Part shown: positions 42,968-51,834 of the stretch, one piece after another
Numbering within the stretch: the first letter of the stretch is position 1
Layout of the letters: each line of letters opens with the position of its first letter
Source of the DNA: Paenibacillus montanisoli
GTDB lineage: Bacteria > Bacillota > Bacilli > Paenibacillales > Paenibacillaceae
NCBI RefSeq assembly: GCF_003268025.1
Contig: NZ_QLUW01000004.1
Location: forward strand, 434,001-498,000
Direction of reading: 5' to 3'
Length of the DNA stretch: 64,000 nucleotides
The notes under the pieces: generated by a model
Told to the model about the DNA's origin: nothing
Databases searched by the model: none
What the model saw: the letters and a program-made list of their open reading frames with translations, nothing else
Made by a program: the position numbers and the translations under genes

Positions 42968-44746
42968 GTGAAGCTCCGCAGATTTAGTATCGGTATCGTC
43001 AAAAAAATGATTCTCGGCTACATCGTCATCATTCTGCTGCCCACCATCTGCATCGGGATGCTGTATTACCGGCAGATTCATAATAACGCATTGCAGGATT
43101 TCGCCAACAACCGCGAATACTTCATCAAGCAGTTCGGTACCGCCCTAACGATGAACATGAGCCAAATCGAAATGATCCATGATATTTTCCAAACGAACAA
43201 AGTGCTGAGCGGCCTGCTGGCGGGCAAATACCGCGCCGAATCCGAGCAAGTCTACGTCTACTTGAGGGATCTCGTGCCGCTGTTCTCCTTCTATAAAAGC
43301 AATTCGTTCTACATCGATCAAATCCGCATCTTCAAGACGGATCCGAAGGTGCTGAGCATGGGGACGAGCATCGTCGAACCCGATGACAGCATTCCGGACG
43401 AAGCCGTCAGGCTGAATGTAGGCGAAGGCTATTGGCTCCAGCAGTTGTCCACGCCTTCCGCGCTGCAGTTAACCTACTATAAGAAACTGTACAATGATGA
43501 TTTTACCAAAGCAACCGGCCTTATGGAAATCCGGCTCAAATTTACGTTCATTTCGAGCATGTTCCATACGTCCGACGTGAAGGGCACGCCGATGCATTAC
43601 TATCTGGCCGGCGACGCGGACGATACGAAAGACGGGAGAATAAACGAGATCGTTGCCTTGTCGGCCAAGCTGCCGCTCGGCAGCGCCGATAAGGAGCGCA
43701 TCCATTCGTCCGTGCAGGGAGCGAAAACCTATCGGTACATGGATTCCGAGATAGGGCAGCTGCTGGTGAACAGCTTCCATGTGCCGAAGCTGAAGTCTAC
43801 GATCTTGACGGTGACGCCGACCAGCGAGCTGTTCCAGCAAACGAAGAACTCCGTCCAATTCTACGTGCTGATGATCGCCGCCCTGCTGCTCATTCTGACC
43901 TTCGCTTATTTCTTTACCGTCTCCACGGTCGTTCAGCGCATCGTGAAGCTCGGCAAGCATATGCGCGGCAACCTGCTGGCCAAATACCAGGAAGATCAGG
44001 ACGGCGACGAAATCGGCTTCCTTGTCTCGTCTTACAATAAAATGATCGACCGCCACGACGAGCTGATGAGCAAGGTGGATATCTCGCAGCTAAGGCAGAA
44101 GGAAGCGGCCTACTTGGCGCTGCAGGCACAGATCAATCCGCATTTCATCTATAACGGCCTCGAAGCGATCCGGATGGCCGCCGAGGAAAGCGACAGTCCC
44201 GACGTCGCCAAAATGATCTATGCGCTCGGGCAGTCGATCCGCTACAGCTTGTCGAAGAGCCAGCATGTCAAGCTGCAGGACGAGCTTACCCATATTCGCA
44301 GCTACCTGCAAATCTATAAAGTGCGGATGGAGGAACGCCTGCAGTACGACATCGACGTGGAGGACGAGAGCCTGCTCCGCATCGACTGTCCGCGCTTCAT
44401 CATCCAGCCGCTGGTGGAGAACGCCATCGTGCATGGCATTTCCAAGAAGCGCGGAACGGGTACGCTGCTCATCCGCGTCTATGGCGAAGACGGAACGGCC
44501 TTCGTCCGCATCCAAGATGACGGCGCCGGCATGACGCCGGAGAAGCTGGAGCAGCTTCGGCAGAAGCTCGCGGGCTATACCGCGCCGCAGGAGCCGGAGC
44601 AGCAGCAAGGCGGTATCGGCGTCATGAACGTGCATGAGCGGATGATCAGCCAGTATGGACAGGCCTACGGCCTGATCGTGGAGAGCGAGCAAGGAATCGG
44701 AACGACCATTACGTTACGGATGCCGAAGGAGGGGAATGCCGAATGA
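42968..44746 (+). CDS. YesM-family sensor histidine kinase
   Basis: This 592-residue membrane kinase has TM1 at about residues 12-32 (MILGYIVIILLPTICIGML), an extracellular sensor of about 250 residues, TM2 (FYVLMIAALLLILTFAYFF) and a HAMP-like linker. The His_kinase domain has the phospho-His in LQAQINPHFIYNGLEAI, and the ATPase end has VENAIVHGISKK and DDGAGMTPEKL. An ATG at 42920 is in frame, but GTG 42968 has AAGGTG 8 nt upstream. Its stop overlaps the regulator start as ATGA. It probably senses a sugar or a loaded binding protein and controls the adjacent transport genes. Confidence 0.92.
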   Translation: MKLRRFSIGIVKKMILGYIVIILLPTICIGMLYYRQIHNNALQDFANNREYFIKQFGTALTMNMSQIEMIHDIFQTNKVLSGLLAGKYRAESEQVYVYLRDLVPLFSFYKSNSFYIDQIRIFKTDPKVLSMGTSIVEPDDSIPDEAVRLNVGEGYWLQQLSTPSALQLTYYKKLYNDDFTKATGLMEIRLKFTFISSMFHTSDVKGTPMHYYLAGDADDTKDGRINEIVALSAKLPLGSADKERIHSSVQGAKTYRYMDSEIGQLLVNSFHVPKLKSTILTVTPTSELFQQTKNSVQFYVLMIAALLLILTFAYFFTVSTVVQRIVKLGKHMRGNLLAKYQEDQDGDEIGFLVSSYNKMIDRHDELMSKVDISQLRQKEAAYLALQAQINPHFIYNGLEAIRMAAEESDSPDVAKMIYALGQSIRYSLSKSQHVKLQDELTHIRSYLQIYKVRMEERLQYDIDVEDESLLRIDCPRFIIQPLVENAIVHGISKKRGTGTLLIRVYGEDGTAFVRIQDDGAGMTPEKLEQLRQKLAGYTAPQEPEQQQGGIGVMNVHERMISQYGQAYGLIVESEQGIGTTITLRMPKEGNAE

Positions 44747-45543
44747 AGCTCCTCATCGTCGAAGACGAAGCGCCGATCCTGCGTGGATTGCTGCGCAAAA
44801 TCAAACAATTCGAGACGCCTTTCACGGACATCGAGGGCGTCTCCAGCGCGGAGGAGGCGCTGGATGCGCTGCGCCAAAGTCCTGCCGATCTCGTCATGAC
44901 GGACATCAACATGCCTGAGATGAACGGGCTGCAGCTGATTAAGGCGGCCAAGAGCGAGGGGCTTTGCCAGCGGTTCATCATCTTGACCGGGTACGACGAC
45001 TTCTCGTACGCCCGTGATGCGATCCGCCTGCAAGTCATCGACTATTTGTTGAAGCCGATTGACGATGAGCAGCTGGAGGAGCTGCTGGTGCGGCTCGGTC
45101 AAGACGCGCTCGCCGAGCAGGAGCCGCATGCGCTTCAAGCCGAAGAGGAGCAGGACGATCCGGATGCCGCCGAGCACGAATATGCGGAGAAGCCGGAGGC
45201 CAGCAAGCAGATTCTGGAGTTCATTGAGGCGAACTATAATCGGGATCTGTCCCTCTCCGCCGTGGCGGAGCATGTCGGGCTTCATCCCAACTACGTCAGC
45301 TCCCTGTTCAAAAAGGAAACCGGCATGAACGTGCTTGCCTACATCCAGCAACTTAGAGTCATTAAAGCGAAGGAACTGCTCATCTCGCGCCCGAATCTGC
45401 CTTTAAGCGAGGTGGCGATGCTGACCGGCTTCGAGAGCCAGCGGCACTTCTTCAAGGTGTTCAAGAAGCATACGCAGATGACGCCGCGCCAGTTCGGCGA
45501 CGCTCATCATGCGGGCAAAGAAATGGCGCAGGAGCCGGATTAA
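44743..45543 (+). CDS. YesN-type AraC-family response regulator
   Basis: This 266-residue response regulator has a receiver domain with LIVEDEAPILRG (acidic pocket), LVMTDINMPEMNG (phospho-Asp near residue 54), ILTGYDDF (Thr switch) and YLLKPID (Lys). A Glu-rich linker leads to a C-terminal AraC DNA-binding domain with LSLSAVAEHVGLHPNYVSSL and LSEVAMLTGFESQRHFFKVF. It is coupled to the kinase by a 4-bp overlap. Its stop overlaps that of the convergent lipoprotein gene by 4 bp. It probably activates the neighbouring binding-protein and permease genes. Confidence 0.93.
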   Translation: MKLLIVEDEAPILRGLLRKIKQFETPFTDIEGVSSAEEALDALRQSPADLVMTDINMPEMNGLQLIKAAKSEGLCQRFIILTGYDDFSYARDAIRLQVIDYLLKPIDDEQLEELLVRLGQDALAEQEPHALQAEEEQDDPDAAEHEYAEKPEASKQILEFIEANYNRDLSLSAVAEHVGLHPNYVSSLFKKETGMNVLAYIQQLRVIKAKELLISRPNLPLSEVAMLTGFESQRHFFKVFKKHTQMTPRQFGDAHHAGKEMAQEPD

Positions 45544-47120
45544 CGGCTGTTCTGCGCCATTTCTTTATACTTGCGGGTCATCCATACCTCCAGCTTGCGC
45601 AGTCCCAGCTGCTCGGCATTTCTGACCATCAGCTCATATTGCACCGTGCAGGCTGCTTCCGACTCGGCAAGAATAATGTTCGTCTGTTCGCTTTCGATCA
45701 GATCCTTCACTTTGCCGGCGATATCGGCCTCCTCCGTGCCTGCGGGCGGACTCGCGAAGTACAGAAGCGGCTTGTACACGGTATGCTCCTTCTCCATGCG
45801 AAGCACCTTCATGAGATCTGGCTGTCCTTCGTCAAAGGTTGCCAGATTTTCGACGCTGCCATGCGCCCCGAACGACCATGCAGCCGCTCCGTAGGTTTGC
45901 ACCCATTTATCGTAGTTTTCGTTCTTCTCCCGCAGGAACGGCTCCTTGAATACCGGATATCCCTTCGGCGACAAGTTCCAGTGCACGCCCTCGATGCCCC
46001 ATACCGTCAGACGCTGTCCCTCTTCGCTGCGCAAGAACCTCATGAGCTTGATGGCCGCCTCCGGGTGCTTGCTCGTCTTCGTAATATAGGTGCCGGCCCA
46101 GCCGATCGTTTCATTCACGCGGGCAAACGATTCCGAGAGCGGCGAAGTCACCAGCCTGGCGCGGGCTTTCAGCCCTGCCGCCTTATAAGCGTCGTTGGCG
46201 GCATTCGCCTCGTACACGTTGCGGATGAACGCGAAAGCATTGCCGCTGTTGCGCTCCTTCAGATACTGCTCGTAGCTGTAAGTAAAGTTTTCCGGCTTGA
46301 TCAAGCCTTCGCGGTACAGCCGATTGAGATAACGGTAATACGCGAGCATCTGCGGATTGCGCAGCTGGCTCAGCAGCTGCCCGTCATCCTCGTAGACCGC
46401 CCCGTCCATGCCGAAGCGTCCTTTGAAAAATTCGCTCCATTGATTAACCTCATCCAGCAGCAGCGGCGTCATGTTGGGATACGTCTTCTTCACCTTCAGC
46501 AGCAGGCTCTCCAGTTCGCGCAGCGACTTCAGCGGCGGATTGCCGAGCTGCTCCATCAAATCGGCGCGCACGACCATTGCCGTCGTGCCGGGTCCAGCCA
46601 CGGCATAAGGGCTCTGCATATCCGCCGCGGTCAGGAAATAGTTGCGGATCGTATAATAATGGCCATCCGACGTCCGGTTCAGCTGCTTCTCTTGCTCGGA
46701 TACCTCGAGATCCGGCGCATATTTCGAAATCAGCTCATCCCACGCGTAACTGATCTGCGGGCTTGCCAGCCTCTCCGAAAGGCGGTCGGAGTAGATAAGA
46801 TCCGGGATGTTGCCGGCAGCGATCATCGCGGGAAGCTCGTTATCGTCTTTGCTCTTGATCACCTTCAGCTTGATGCCGGTCCGTCTCGTCAGCTCCTCGG
46901 GAATCGGCCCCTCGAAGGAATCGACCCAAAACCACGGCATATCGATGAATACGGTGAGCTCGGTCGGCGCGGCTGGATTCGACTCGCCTTCATGCCCCAT
47001 GGCGGTGCGATTGCCTTGCGGCGGCGCGGAAGCCGTACTCGCGCAAGCCGTTCCCATTAGCGAAACCGCGCCCAGCAGGACTGCCTGGGTCAACATGCGC
47101 CTCCATTTGCTTCGAACCAT
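45540..47120 (-). CDS. Extracellular solute-binding lipoprotein, orphan 2
   Basis: This 526-residue lipoprotein has a lipobox ending GTAC (LLGAVSLMGTAC). The mature part resembles type-1 sugar-binding proteins: LPAMIAAGNIPDLIYSDRL, MTPLLLDEVNQWSEFFKGRF and YITKTSKHPEAAIKLMRFL. GGGAGGGGGG lies 9 nt before the ATG. A terminator separates it from the permease gene upstream, so it is its own unit. Its 3' end overlaps the response-regulator stop by 4 bp in convergent orientation. Confidence 0.9.
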   Translation of the reverse strand: MVRSKWRRMLTQAVLLGAVSLMGTACASTASAPPQGNRTAMGHEGESNPAAPTELTVFIDMPWFWVDSFEGPIPEELTRRTGIKLKVIKSKDDNELPAMIAAGNIPDLIYSDRLSERLASPQISYAWDELISKYAPDLEVSEQEKQLNRTSDGHYYTIRNYFLTAADMQSPYAVAGPGTTAMVVRADLMEQLGNPPLKSLRELESLLLKVKKTYPNMTPLLLDEVNQWSEFFKGRFGMDGAVYEDDGQLLSQLRNPQMLAYYRYLNRLYREGLIKPENFTYSYEQYLKERNSGNAFAFIRNVYEANAANDAYKAAGLKARARLVTSPLSESFARVNETIGWAGTYITKTSKHPEAAIKLMRFLRSEEGQRLTVWGIEGVHWNLSPKGYPVFKEPFLREKNENYDKWVQTYGAAAWSFGAHGSVENLATFDEGQPDLMKVLRMEKEHTVYKPLLYFASPPAGTEEADIAGKVKDLIESEQTNIILAESEAACTVQYELMVRNAEQLGLRKLEVWMTRKYKEMAQNSR

Positions 47121-47150
47121 GCGCGCAGTCCCCCCCTCCCGAGAAAAATA

Positions 47151-47178
47151 AAAGCTGACCCCAAATAAGGTCAGCTTT
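47151..47178 (-). terminator. Terminator of the LipO-LplB-YtcP operon
   Basis: AAAGCTGACC pairs perfectly with GGTCAGCTTT, and the minus strand continues TTATTTTTC. It lies 42 bp past the YtcP-like stop. Confidence 0.88.
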
Positions 47179-47219
47179 GTTGTTGGTTCTGTACGTGAAC
47201 GAAGCTCCGGTTGGACAGT

Positions 47220-48101
47220 CTATTCTTTAACTGCACCGATCATCATGCCGGAAATGAAGTATTTCTGCATGAACGGATACACCAGCAGAATCGGAATGGA
47301 CGCGATGAACACCTGAGCCGCCTTGATCGTGCGGTCCGATACTTTGCTGAGCAGCGCCGCGTATTCCTTCGTCATGACCTTCGTGTTCGATTCAAGCAGA
47401 ATCGTCTGCAGATACGACTGAAGCGGATATTTATCCTGCGAATTCATATAGATCAGTCCGTCAAACCAAGAATTCCAGTGACCGACAGCCGAGAATACGA
47501 TGAGCGTCGCGACGATCGGAAGCGACAACGGCAAGTACAGCGAGAACAACGTCTTGAAGTGGCCTGCCCCGTCCATGAACGCCGACTCTTCGATCTCCTT
47601 CGGCACGTTGCGGAAGAAGTTCGACAGCAGCAGCACGTTGAACACCGAGATCGCGCTCGGAATGACCAACGCCCAGATCGAATCCAGCAGGTGCGTATAC
47701 TTGACGATCATGAAGCTCGGGATCAGACCGCCGGAGAACAGCATTGTCATCACCAAGTACCATGCGAACACCGGCTGATGCTTGAAGGCCGCTTTGCTCT
47801 TCGACAGCGGGTACGCCGCAAGCGTCGTCAGCAGCATGCTGATGGCTACGCCCAATAGAACCCGCTCCAGCGAAATGCCCATCGCGGTCCAGAACTCGGA
47901 GTTTTGCAAAATATATTCATACGATTTCAGCGAGAAGTTCACCGGAAACAGGGTAACCTCTCCCGCCGTAACCGAGGCGCTCGAGCTCAGCGAGATCGCC
48001 AATACGTGAATCATCGGAATCACGCAGCTCAGGGAGAAGAGGATAAAGAGCAATCCATTCAATCCGCTGAATATTTTTCTACCTAAAGAACGGTCTACCA
48101 C
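47220..48101 (-). CDS. Carbohydrate ABC transporter permease, YtcP/LplC type
   Basis: This 293-residue membrane protein has six helices. The EAA loop reads EIEESAFMDGAGHFKTLFSL. The end YPFMQKYFISGMMIGAVKE is the classic tail of the YtcP/LplC group, as is VTLFPVNFSLKSYEYIL near the start. It forms the channel with the LplB-like protein encoded 19 bp upstream. No ATPase gene is present, so it presumably uses a shared MsmX-type ATPase encoded elsewhere. Confidence 0.95.
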   Translation of the reverse strand: MVDRSLGRKIFSGLNGLLFILFSLSCVIPMIHVLAISLSSSASVTAGEVTLFPVNFSLKSYEYILQNSEFWTAMGISLERVLLGVAISMLLTTLAAYPLSKSKAAFKHQPVFAWYLVMTMLFSGGLIPSFMIVKYTHLLDSIWALVIPSAISVFNVLLLSNFFRNVPKEIEESAFMDGAGHFKTLFSLYLPLSLPIVATLIVFSAVGHWNSWFDGLIYMNSQDKYPLQSYLQTILLESNTKVMTKEYAALLSKVSDRTIKAAQVFIASIPILLVYPFMQKYFISGMMIGAVKE

Positions 48102-48120
48102 AGAAATCCCTCCTGCTCCT

Positions 48121-49020
48121 CTAGAATATGCGATGATCCGATACTTTACGGGCGATATAGTAGGAAGCCGTAATTAGGATCAAACTGACGACGGAACGGA
48201 ACAAGCCGATTGCCGAAGCCAATGAGTACTGCGCCTGCTGAAGGCCCATCCGGTACACCCATGTATCGATAACGTCGCCGGTCTTGTATACCAGCGGGCT
48301 GTACAACATAAGGACTTGTTCGAACCCTGCGTTCAAAATATAGCCCAGGCTGAGCGTCACCATGAGTACGATCGTCGATTTCATGCCCGGAAGCGTAATG
48401 TGCCAAATCTGTTTGAAACGGTTGGCGCCATCGATGGTGGCTGCTTCGTATTGAGTAGGGTCGATGGTCGTAATCGCAGCCAAAAACACGATCGTGCCAA
48501 AGCCGGTAATTTGCCATGTTTCGGTACCTACGAGCAAGTACGGGAACCAAGAAGCCTTCGATAAAAAGATAATCGGATCAAAGCCGAGTTTTGTCAGCAT
48601 CAAGTTGATAAGTCCTTCCCGCGAAAGCATATCCCGGATAATGCCGCCGAGGATAACCCACGAGAGGAAGTAAGGGAAGTAAATGATCGTTTGAACAGTG
48701 CGTTTAAACACTTTGGATACGATTTCGTTAAGCAATATGGCAACGACGATCGCTGCTACGGTTTCGATGACGATTTTCATCGAAGCGATGAATAGGGTGT
48801 TCATGACAACCTGTTTGACATCGGGAATATGCATCAATCTCTTGAAATTATCCAAACCGATCCACTTGGAATCAAAGAAGCCCTGACTTGGTTCAAACCG
48901 TTGGAAAGCCATGACGACGCCGAACATCGGCAGATAAGAATAGATGAATACGACCAAGACCGGGAGAAGCATCATGAGATAAAGCGCGACTTGCTTTCTC
49001 GGGATTTTGAACCAATTCAT
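48121..49020 (-). CDS. Carbohydrate ABC transporter permease, LplB type
   Basis: This 299-residue membrane protein has six helices and the LplB opening (VALYLMMLLPVLVVFIYSYL, then PMFGVVMAFQRFEPSQGF). The EAA loop is YEAATIDGANRFKQIWHITL. It pairs with the YtcP-like permease and takes sugar from the lipoprotein encoded 110 bp upstream (49131). The three genes form one transcript. Confidence 0.95.
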   Translation of the reverse strand: MNWFKIPRKQVALYLMMLLPVLVVFIYSYLPMFGVVMAFQRFEPSQGFFDSKWIGLDNFKRLMHIPDVKQVVMNTLFIASMKIVIETVAAIVVAILLNEIVSKVFKRTVQTIIYFPYFLSWVILGGIIRDMLSREGLINLMLTKLGFDPIIFLSKASWFPYLLVGTETWQITGFGTIVFLAAITTIDPTQYEAATIDGANRFKQIWHITLPGMKSTIVLMVTLSLGYILNAGFEQVLMLYSPLVYKTGDVIDTWVYRMGLQQAQYSLASAIGLFRSVVSLILITASYYIARKVSDHRIF

Positions 49021-49130
49021 TAAGCTCGCCCCTTATACATGTTAGACATGATTTGCGGGAAGAATAGCCGCAGAGCGCGGAGGGAAAAGGATCCAACCGC
49101 ACTCTGCCGGCTTCTTGCCGCAAGCTTTAC

Positions 49131-50921
49131 TTACTTGCTTTCAAACCACTTCTGCACGCTTTCTTTGTTCTTCTTCGCGAACCAGTCGTTCAGGCCCGGG
49201 TTAACCGCGGAAGCGTAAAGCGAATCGAATTGCGCCAGGAACGCGTCGTACTCTGCGATGTCGCCGCCTTTGACGACGTTCAGGAACATAACGTCCCAAG
49301 CTTTCTTGATGATCGGCGCGTTGTCGAGCATTTCTTGCGTCGGCATTGCCGTGTATTCGTTCATTTGGAAACGTTTCTCTTTGATGTACTGGTCTACGAC
49401 CGCAAGGCTGCCTTTATCCGTGTAGGACAGGTAAGAAGGGAAGCCTGCTTTGTCGTTCTTGTCCGCATACGCTTTGGACTGGTCATAGAACAGTTTGTAC
49501 GCCTCGGACAGTTGATCCGTTTTGCCGTCTTTGAACGCTTGGCTGATTTGCTGGAACGCCTCGTAGTTGAAGGACGGGTTGTAGATCGGCATTGGATAAG
49601 CCAGGAAGATACCCGAGTTGTCGACCGGATCCGTGTTGTACTTGCCGAATTGCATCGTTTCCGGATTGTTGTTCAGATCATGGAACAGGTTTTGCATTTT
49701 CACGAGCGCTTCAGGGTTCTTAACGCCCTTCTTCGCTACCGCGATGCCAAGCACCGTTGCCGCCGTTACCGAGGATTTGCCCGGCTTGTCGTCTGCCGAA
49801 GGAATCGCTACCGGCTCCCACTTCGCGTCCGCTTTTTTGTCGAGGTTCAGGTTAAGCGGCCACCAAGCGTCCCACAGACCGCCAAAGATAACCGTCGATT
49901 GGCCGTTCACGACTTGCTCGTTGTATTTCGTATCGTCCAATGTCGCGAAGTCCGGGTGAATGTAGCCTTTCTTGTAGTACTCTTGCAGCTTCAGAAGCGC
50001 TTTGCGCGTATTCTCGCGCTGCTCTTCGCCGAACATGCCGTGTTCAAGCTCGCCTTTGCTGTTCTCTACGAAGATGTTCGGGTACGAGTGGAACATATTG
50101 AAGTAGGCGTCGCCGATGCCCCAGTTCGCCGAGTTCAGGTTAGCGTCTGCTAGCGGAATCGGGTAGATGTCTTTGCCGGATTTGTCATAATCGTTTGCCT
50201 TGAAGGTTTCAAGGATTTTGTCCAACTCGTCGACAGTCTTAGGCGCGGTCAGGTTGGCTTTCGCCAGATTGTCTTCACGCAGCCAGAGCATGGAGCCGGA
50301 GTCGTGGTACGTTTGACCGTTCGGAATCCCGTAGATCTTGCCGTCCTTCGTAACGCCTTCCAATAGACCCGCGTAGTCGCCTGTCAGGTACTGCTTCGTG
50401 TACTTGGTAGCGTAGTCTTTCAGCACTTGCGTCAAGTCTTCCAGCTGGCCTGTAGCCGCCAGCTTCTCGAATTGCGAAGGCGAAACGTACATGAAGTCAG
50501 GCAAGTCGCCGCTTGCGATCATCAGGTTCATTTTCTCTTCGCCTTGGGCAGCCGGGGATGTCCATGTGTACTTCATCTTGATGCCAAGCTTTTCTTCCCA
50601 TGTGCGGGTGTAGATATTGTTTTCGATCGTGTCGCCGTTCTTCAGGTTGTCCGCTACGCCGTTGTTCGTGTGAATCGTCGTGATTTCGATCGGCGGATCG
50701 TATTTGCCGAATGGATCTTGCGCCGGATCTGCGCTTGCATCCAACAATGGAGCGTTCTCCGCAGGTGCGTTGCCGGAATTCGTATTCGTGCCGGAGTTTG
50801 TGGACGTGCCGGAATTCGTGCTCGATGTATCATTTCCGTTGTTGCCGCAGGCTGCAAGCGGCAGCGCTAAAGCAAGGCAGAGCGTAAGGGAAGCAAATTT
50901 AACCGTATAGTTCTTTTTCAT
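49131..50921 (-). CDS. LipO/LplA-type extracellular sugar-binding lipoprotein
   Basis: This 596-residue lipoprotein has lipobox LPLAAC at about residue 25 and a low-complexity Ser/Thr/Asn linker (TNSGTSTNSGTNTNSG). The binding fold follows: KMNLMIASGDLPDFMYVS, SGSMLWLREDNLAKANLT and MFHSYPNIFVENSKGELEHG. It delivers an oligosaccharide to the permease pair encoded just downstream. AGGGGG lies about 8 nt before the ATG. A 41-codon ORF with a perfect ribosome site ends 19 bp upstream, and a promoter with a cre-like site lies beyond it. Confidence 0.95.
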   Translation of the reverse strand: MKKNYTVKFASLTLCLALALPLAACGNNGNDTSSTNSGTSTNSGTNTNSGNAPAENAPLLDASADPAQDPFGKYDPPIEITTIHTNNGVADNLKNGDTIENNIYTRTWEEKLGIKMKYTWTSPAAQGEEKMNLMIASGDLPDFMYVSPSQFEKLAATGQLEDLTQVLKDYATKYTKQYLTGDYAGLLEGVTKDGKIYGIPNGQTYHDSGSMLWLREDNLAKANLTAPKTVDELDKILETFKANDYDKSGKDIYPIPLADANLNSANWGIGDAYFNMFHSYPNIFVENSKGELEHGMFGEEQRENTRKALLKLQEYYKKGYIHPDFATLDDTKYNEQVVNGQSTVIFGGLWDAWWPLNLNLDKKADAKWEPVAIPSADDKPGKSSVTAATVLGIAVAKKGVKNPEALVKMQNLFHDLNNNPETMQFGKYNTDPVDNSGIFLAYPMPIYNPSFNYEAFQQISQAFKDGKTDQLSEAYKLFYDQSKAYADKNDKAGFPSYLSYTDKGSLAVVDQYIKEKRFQMNEYTAMPTQEMLDNAPIIKKAWDVMFLNVVKGGDIAEYDAFLAQFDSLYASAVNPGLNDWFAKKNKESVQKWFESK

Positions 50922-50940
50922 TCGTGAATCCCCCTATTTG

Positions 50941-51066
50941 CTAGTTTTTGTAACTGTTTATGATTTGATTTTCCATGAAGTAGAAACGTTTCAAAAAACT
51001 CGATGCTTCTTCCACAGTTCGCTTATGAACACGCTTTCCATCGAAGTCAGCGTAGGTTTCCGTCAT
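50941..51066 (-). CDS. Small 41-residue ORF leading the sugar transport operon
   Basis: This short ORF has an excellent ribosome site (AAGGAGG, 7 nt before ATG) and stops 19 bp before the lipoprotein start. The peptide begins MTETYADFDGKRVHK and ends MENQIINSYKN; it is charged, soluble-looking and has no signal peptide or membrane helix. Codon use looks ordinary. It may be a small regulatory protein or a leader peptide whose translation affects the operon. I recognise no family. The palindrome GAAACGTTTC (50983-50992) lies inside its codons. Confidence 0.65.
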   Translation of the reverse strand: MTETYADFDGKRVHKRTVEEASSFLKRFYFMENQIINSYKN

Positions 51067-51095
51067 CCGTCTCCCTCCTTCATTTCTATAACCAC

Positions 51096-51123
51096 ACTAT
51101 ACATGAAGCGCTTTCAGCAAGAA
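51096..51123 (-). promoter_or_regulatory. Candidate promoter with cre-like site for the sugar transport operon
   Basis: On the minus strand TTCTTG and TATAGT are 16 bp apart. The spacer holds TGAAAGCGCTTCA, a near-palindrome close to the CcpA cre consensus but one base short in one arm. Placement over the promoter fits catabolite repression. The start would be near 51089, about 23 nt before the small ORF. Confidence 0.45.
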
Positions 51124-51261
51124 TACGGATCATTTCTTATATCGGAGTGACCAAAATTAAGATCGCTTGTTTAACGGCATAAAAAGTGCGCAAGAACACT
51201 GAATTATTCGCTCCCTGGTAGAATCGTTTCACCGCTTCTGGAAAGTTGTTGGAGCAAACGC

Positions 51262-51290
51262 AAAAAAACCCGGCCGCTTTCGCGGCCAGG
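51262..51290 (-). terminator. Terminator of the thioesterase gene
   Basis: GGCCGC TTTC GCGGCC forms a tight hairpin, and the minus strand continues GGGTTTTTTTGCG, a classic intrinsic terminator. Confidence 0.88.
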
Positions 51291-51312
51291 CTGAACATGT
51301 TTTGTGGAGCTG

Positions 51313-51834
51313 CTACTCCCAAGGGTATTTCGTCAACAGATAATCGGCAAACTTCTTGCTTTCTTCCCTGCGGTGCTTACGCAATTCCGACCGGTGCTCC
51401 GCCGTTTCGTGCAGCTTCTTCTCCTCTTCCGTCTCCGGCACGATCTGCGGAACGGCCGTCGGCCGGTTATTCTCGTCGAGCGCGACGAAGGTGAGAAACG
51501 CGGTCGCCGCAATTTTGCGCTCGCCGCTTCTCAAGTCCTCGCGGATCACCTTCACGAAAACCTCCATCGAGCTCTTGCCCGTCCAGGTAATGAACGACTC
51601 GAGCGAGACCGAGTCCGACGGGCGGATCGGATACAGAAAGTCGACGGAATCCGTCGACGCCGTCACTGCCGCCATCCGGCACAGCTTAGAAACCGAGATG
51701 GAGGCAATATCATCGATATACGACATGAGTTTGCCGCCGAACAGCGTATCATGGTTGTTCACATCGTTCGGAAATACCCGGGACACCTTGAAGCACCGGG
51801 TTTCTTTCGCCGTTTTCGATTCCATTCCGATCAC
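51313..51834 (-). CDS. Hotdog-fold acyl-CoA thioesterase
   Basis: This 173-residue enzyme hydrolyses acyl-CoA to fatty acid and CoA. The hotdog signature is FPNDVNNHDTLFGGKLMSYI (Asn/Asp catalytic region) followed by DDIASISVSKLC, and VFVKVIREDLRSGERKIAAT is the long central strand pair. The length and motifs fit the YkhA/BACH group of Bacillus. A GTG at 51834 overlaps the deacetylase stop (GTGA, coupled); an ATG at 51825 is an alternative with the same GGAGG farther away. Confidence 0.9.
   Translation of the reverse strand: MIGMESKTAKETRCFKVSRVFPNDVNNHDTLFGGKLMSYIDDIASISVSKLCRMAAVTASTDSVDFLYPIRPSDSVSLESFITWTGKSSMEVFVKVIREDLRSGERKIAATAFLTFVALDENNRPTAVPQIVPETEEEKKLHETAEHRSELRKHRREESKKFADYLLTKYPWE

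Noticed and set aside
50983-50992. GAAACGTTTC as a cre or LacI operator
   Set aside because: It lies inside codons of the 41-residue ORF, downstream of the likely promoter, and fits the cre consensus poorly.
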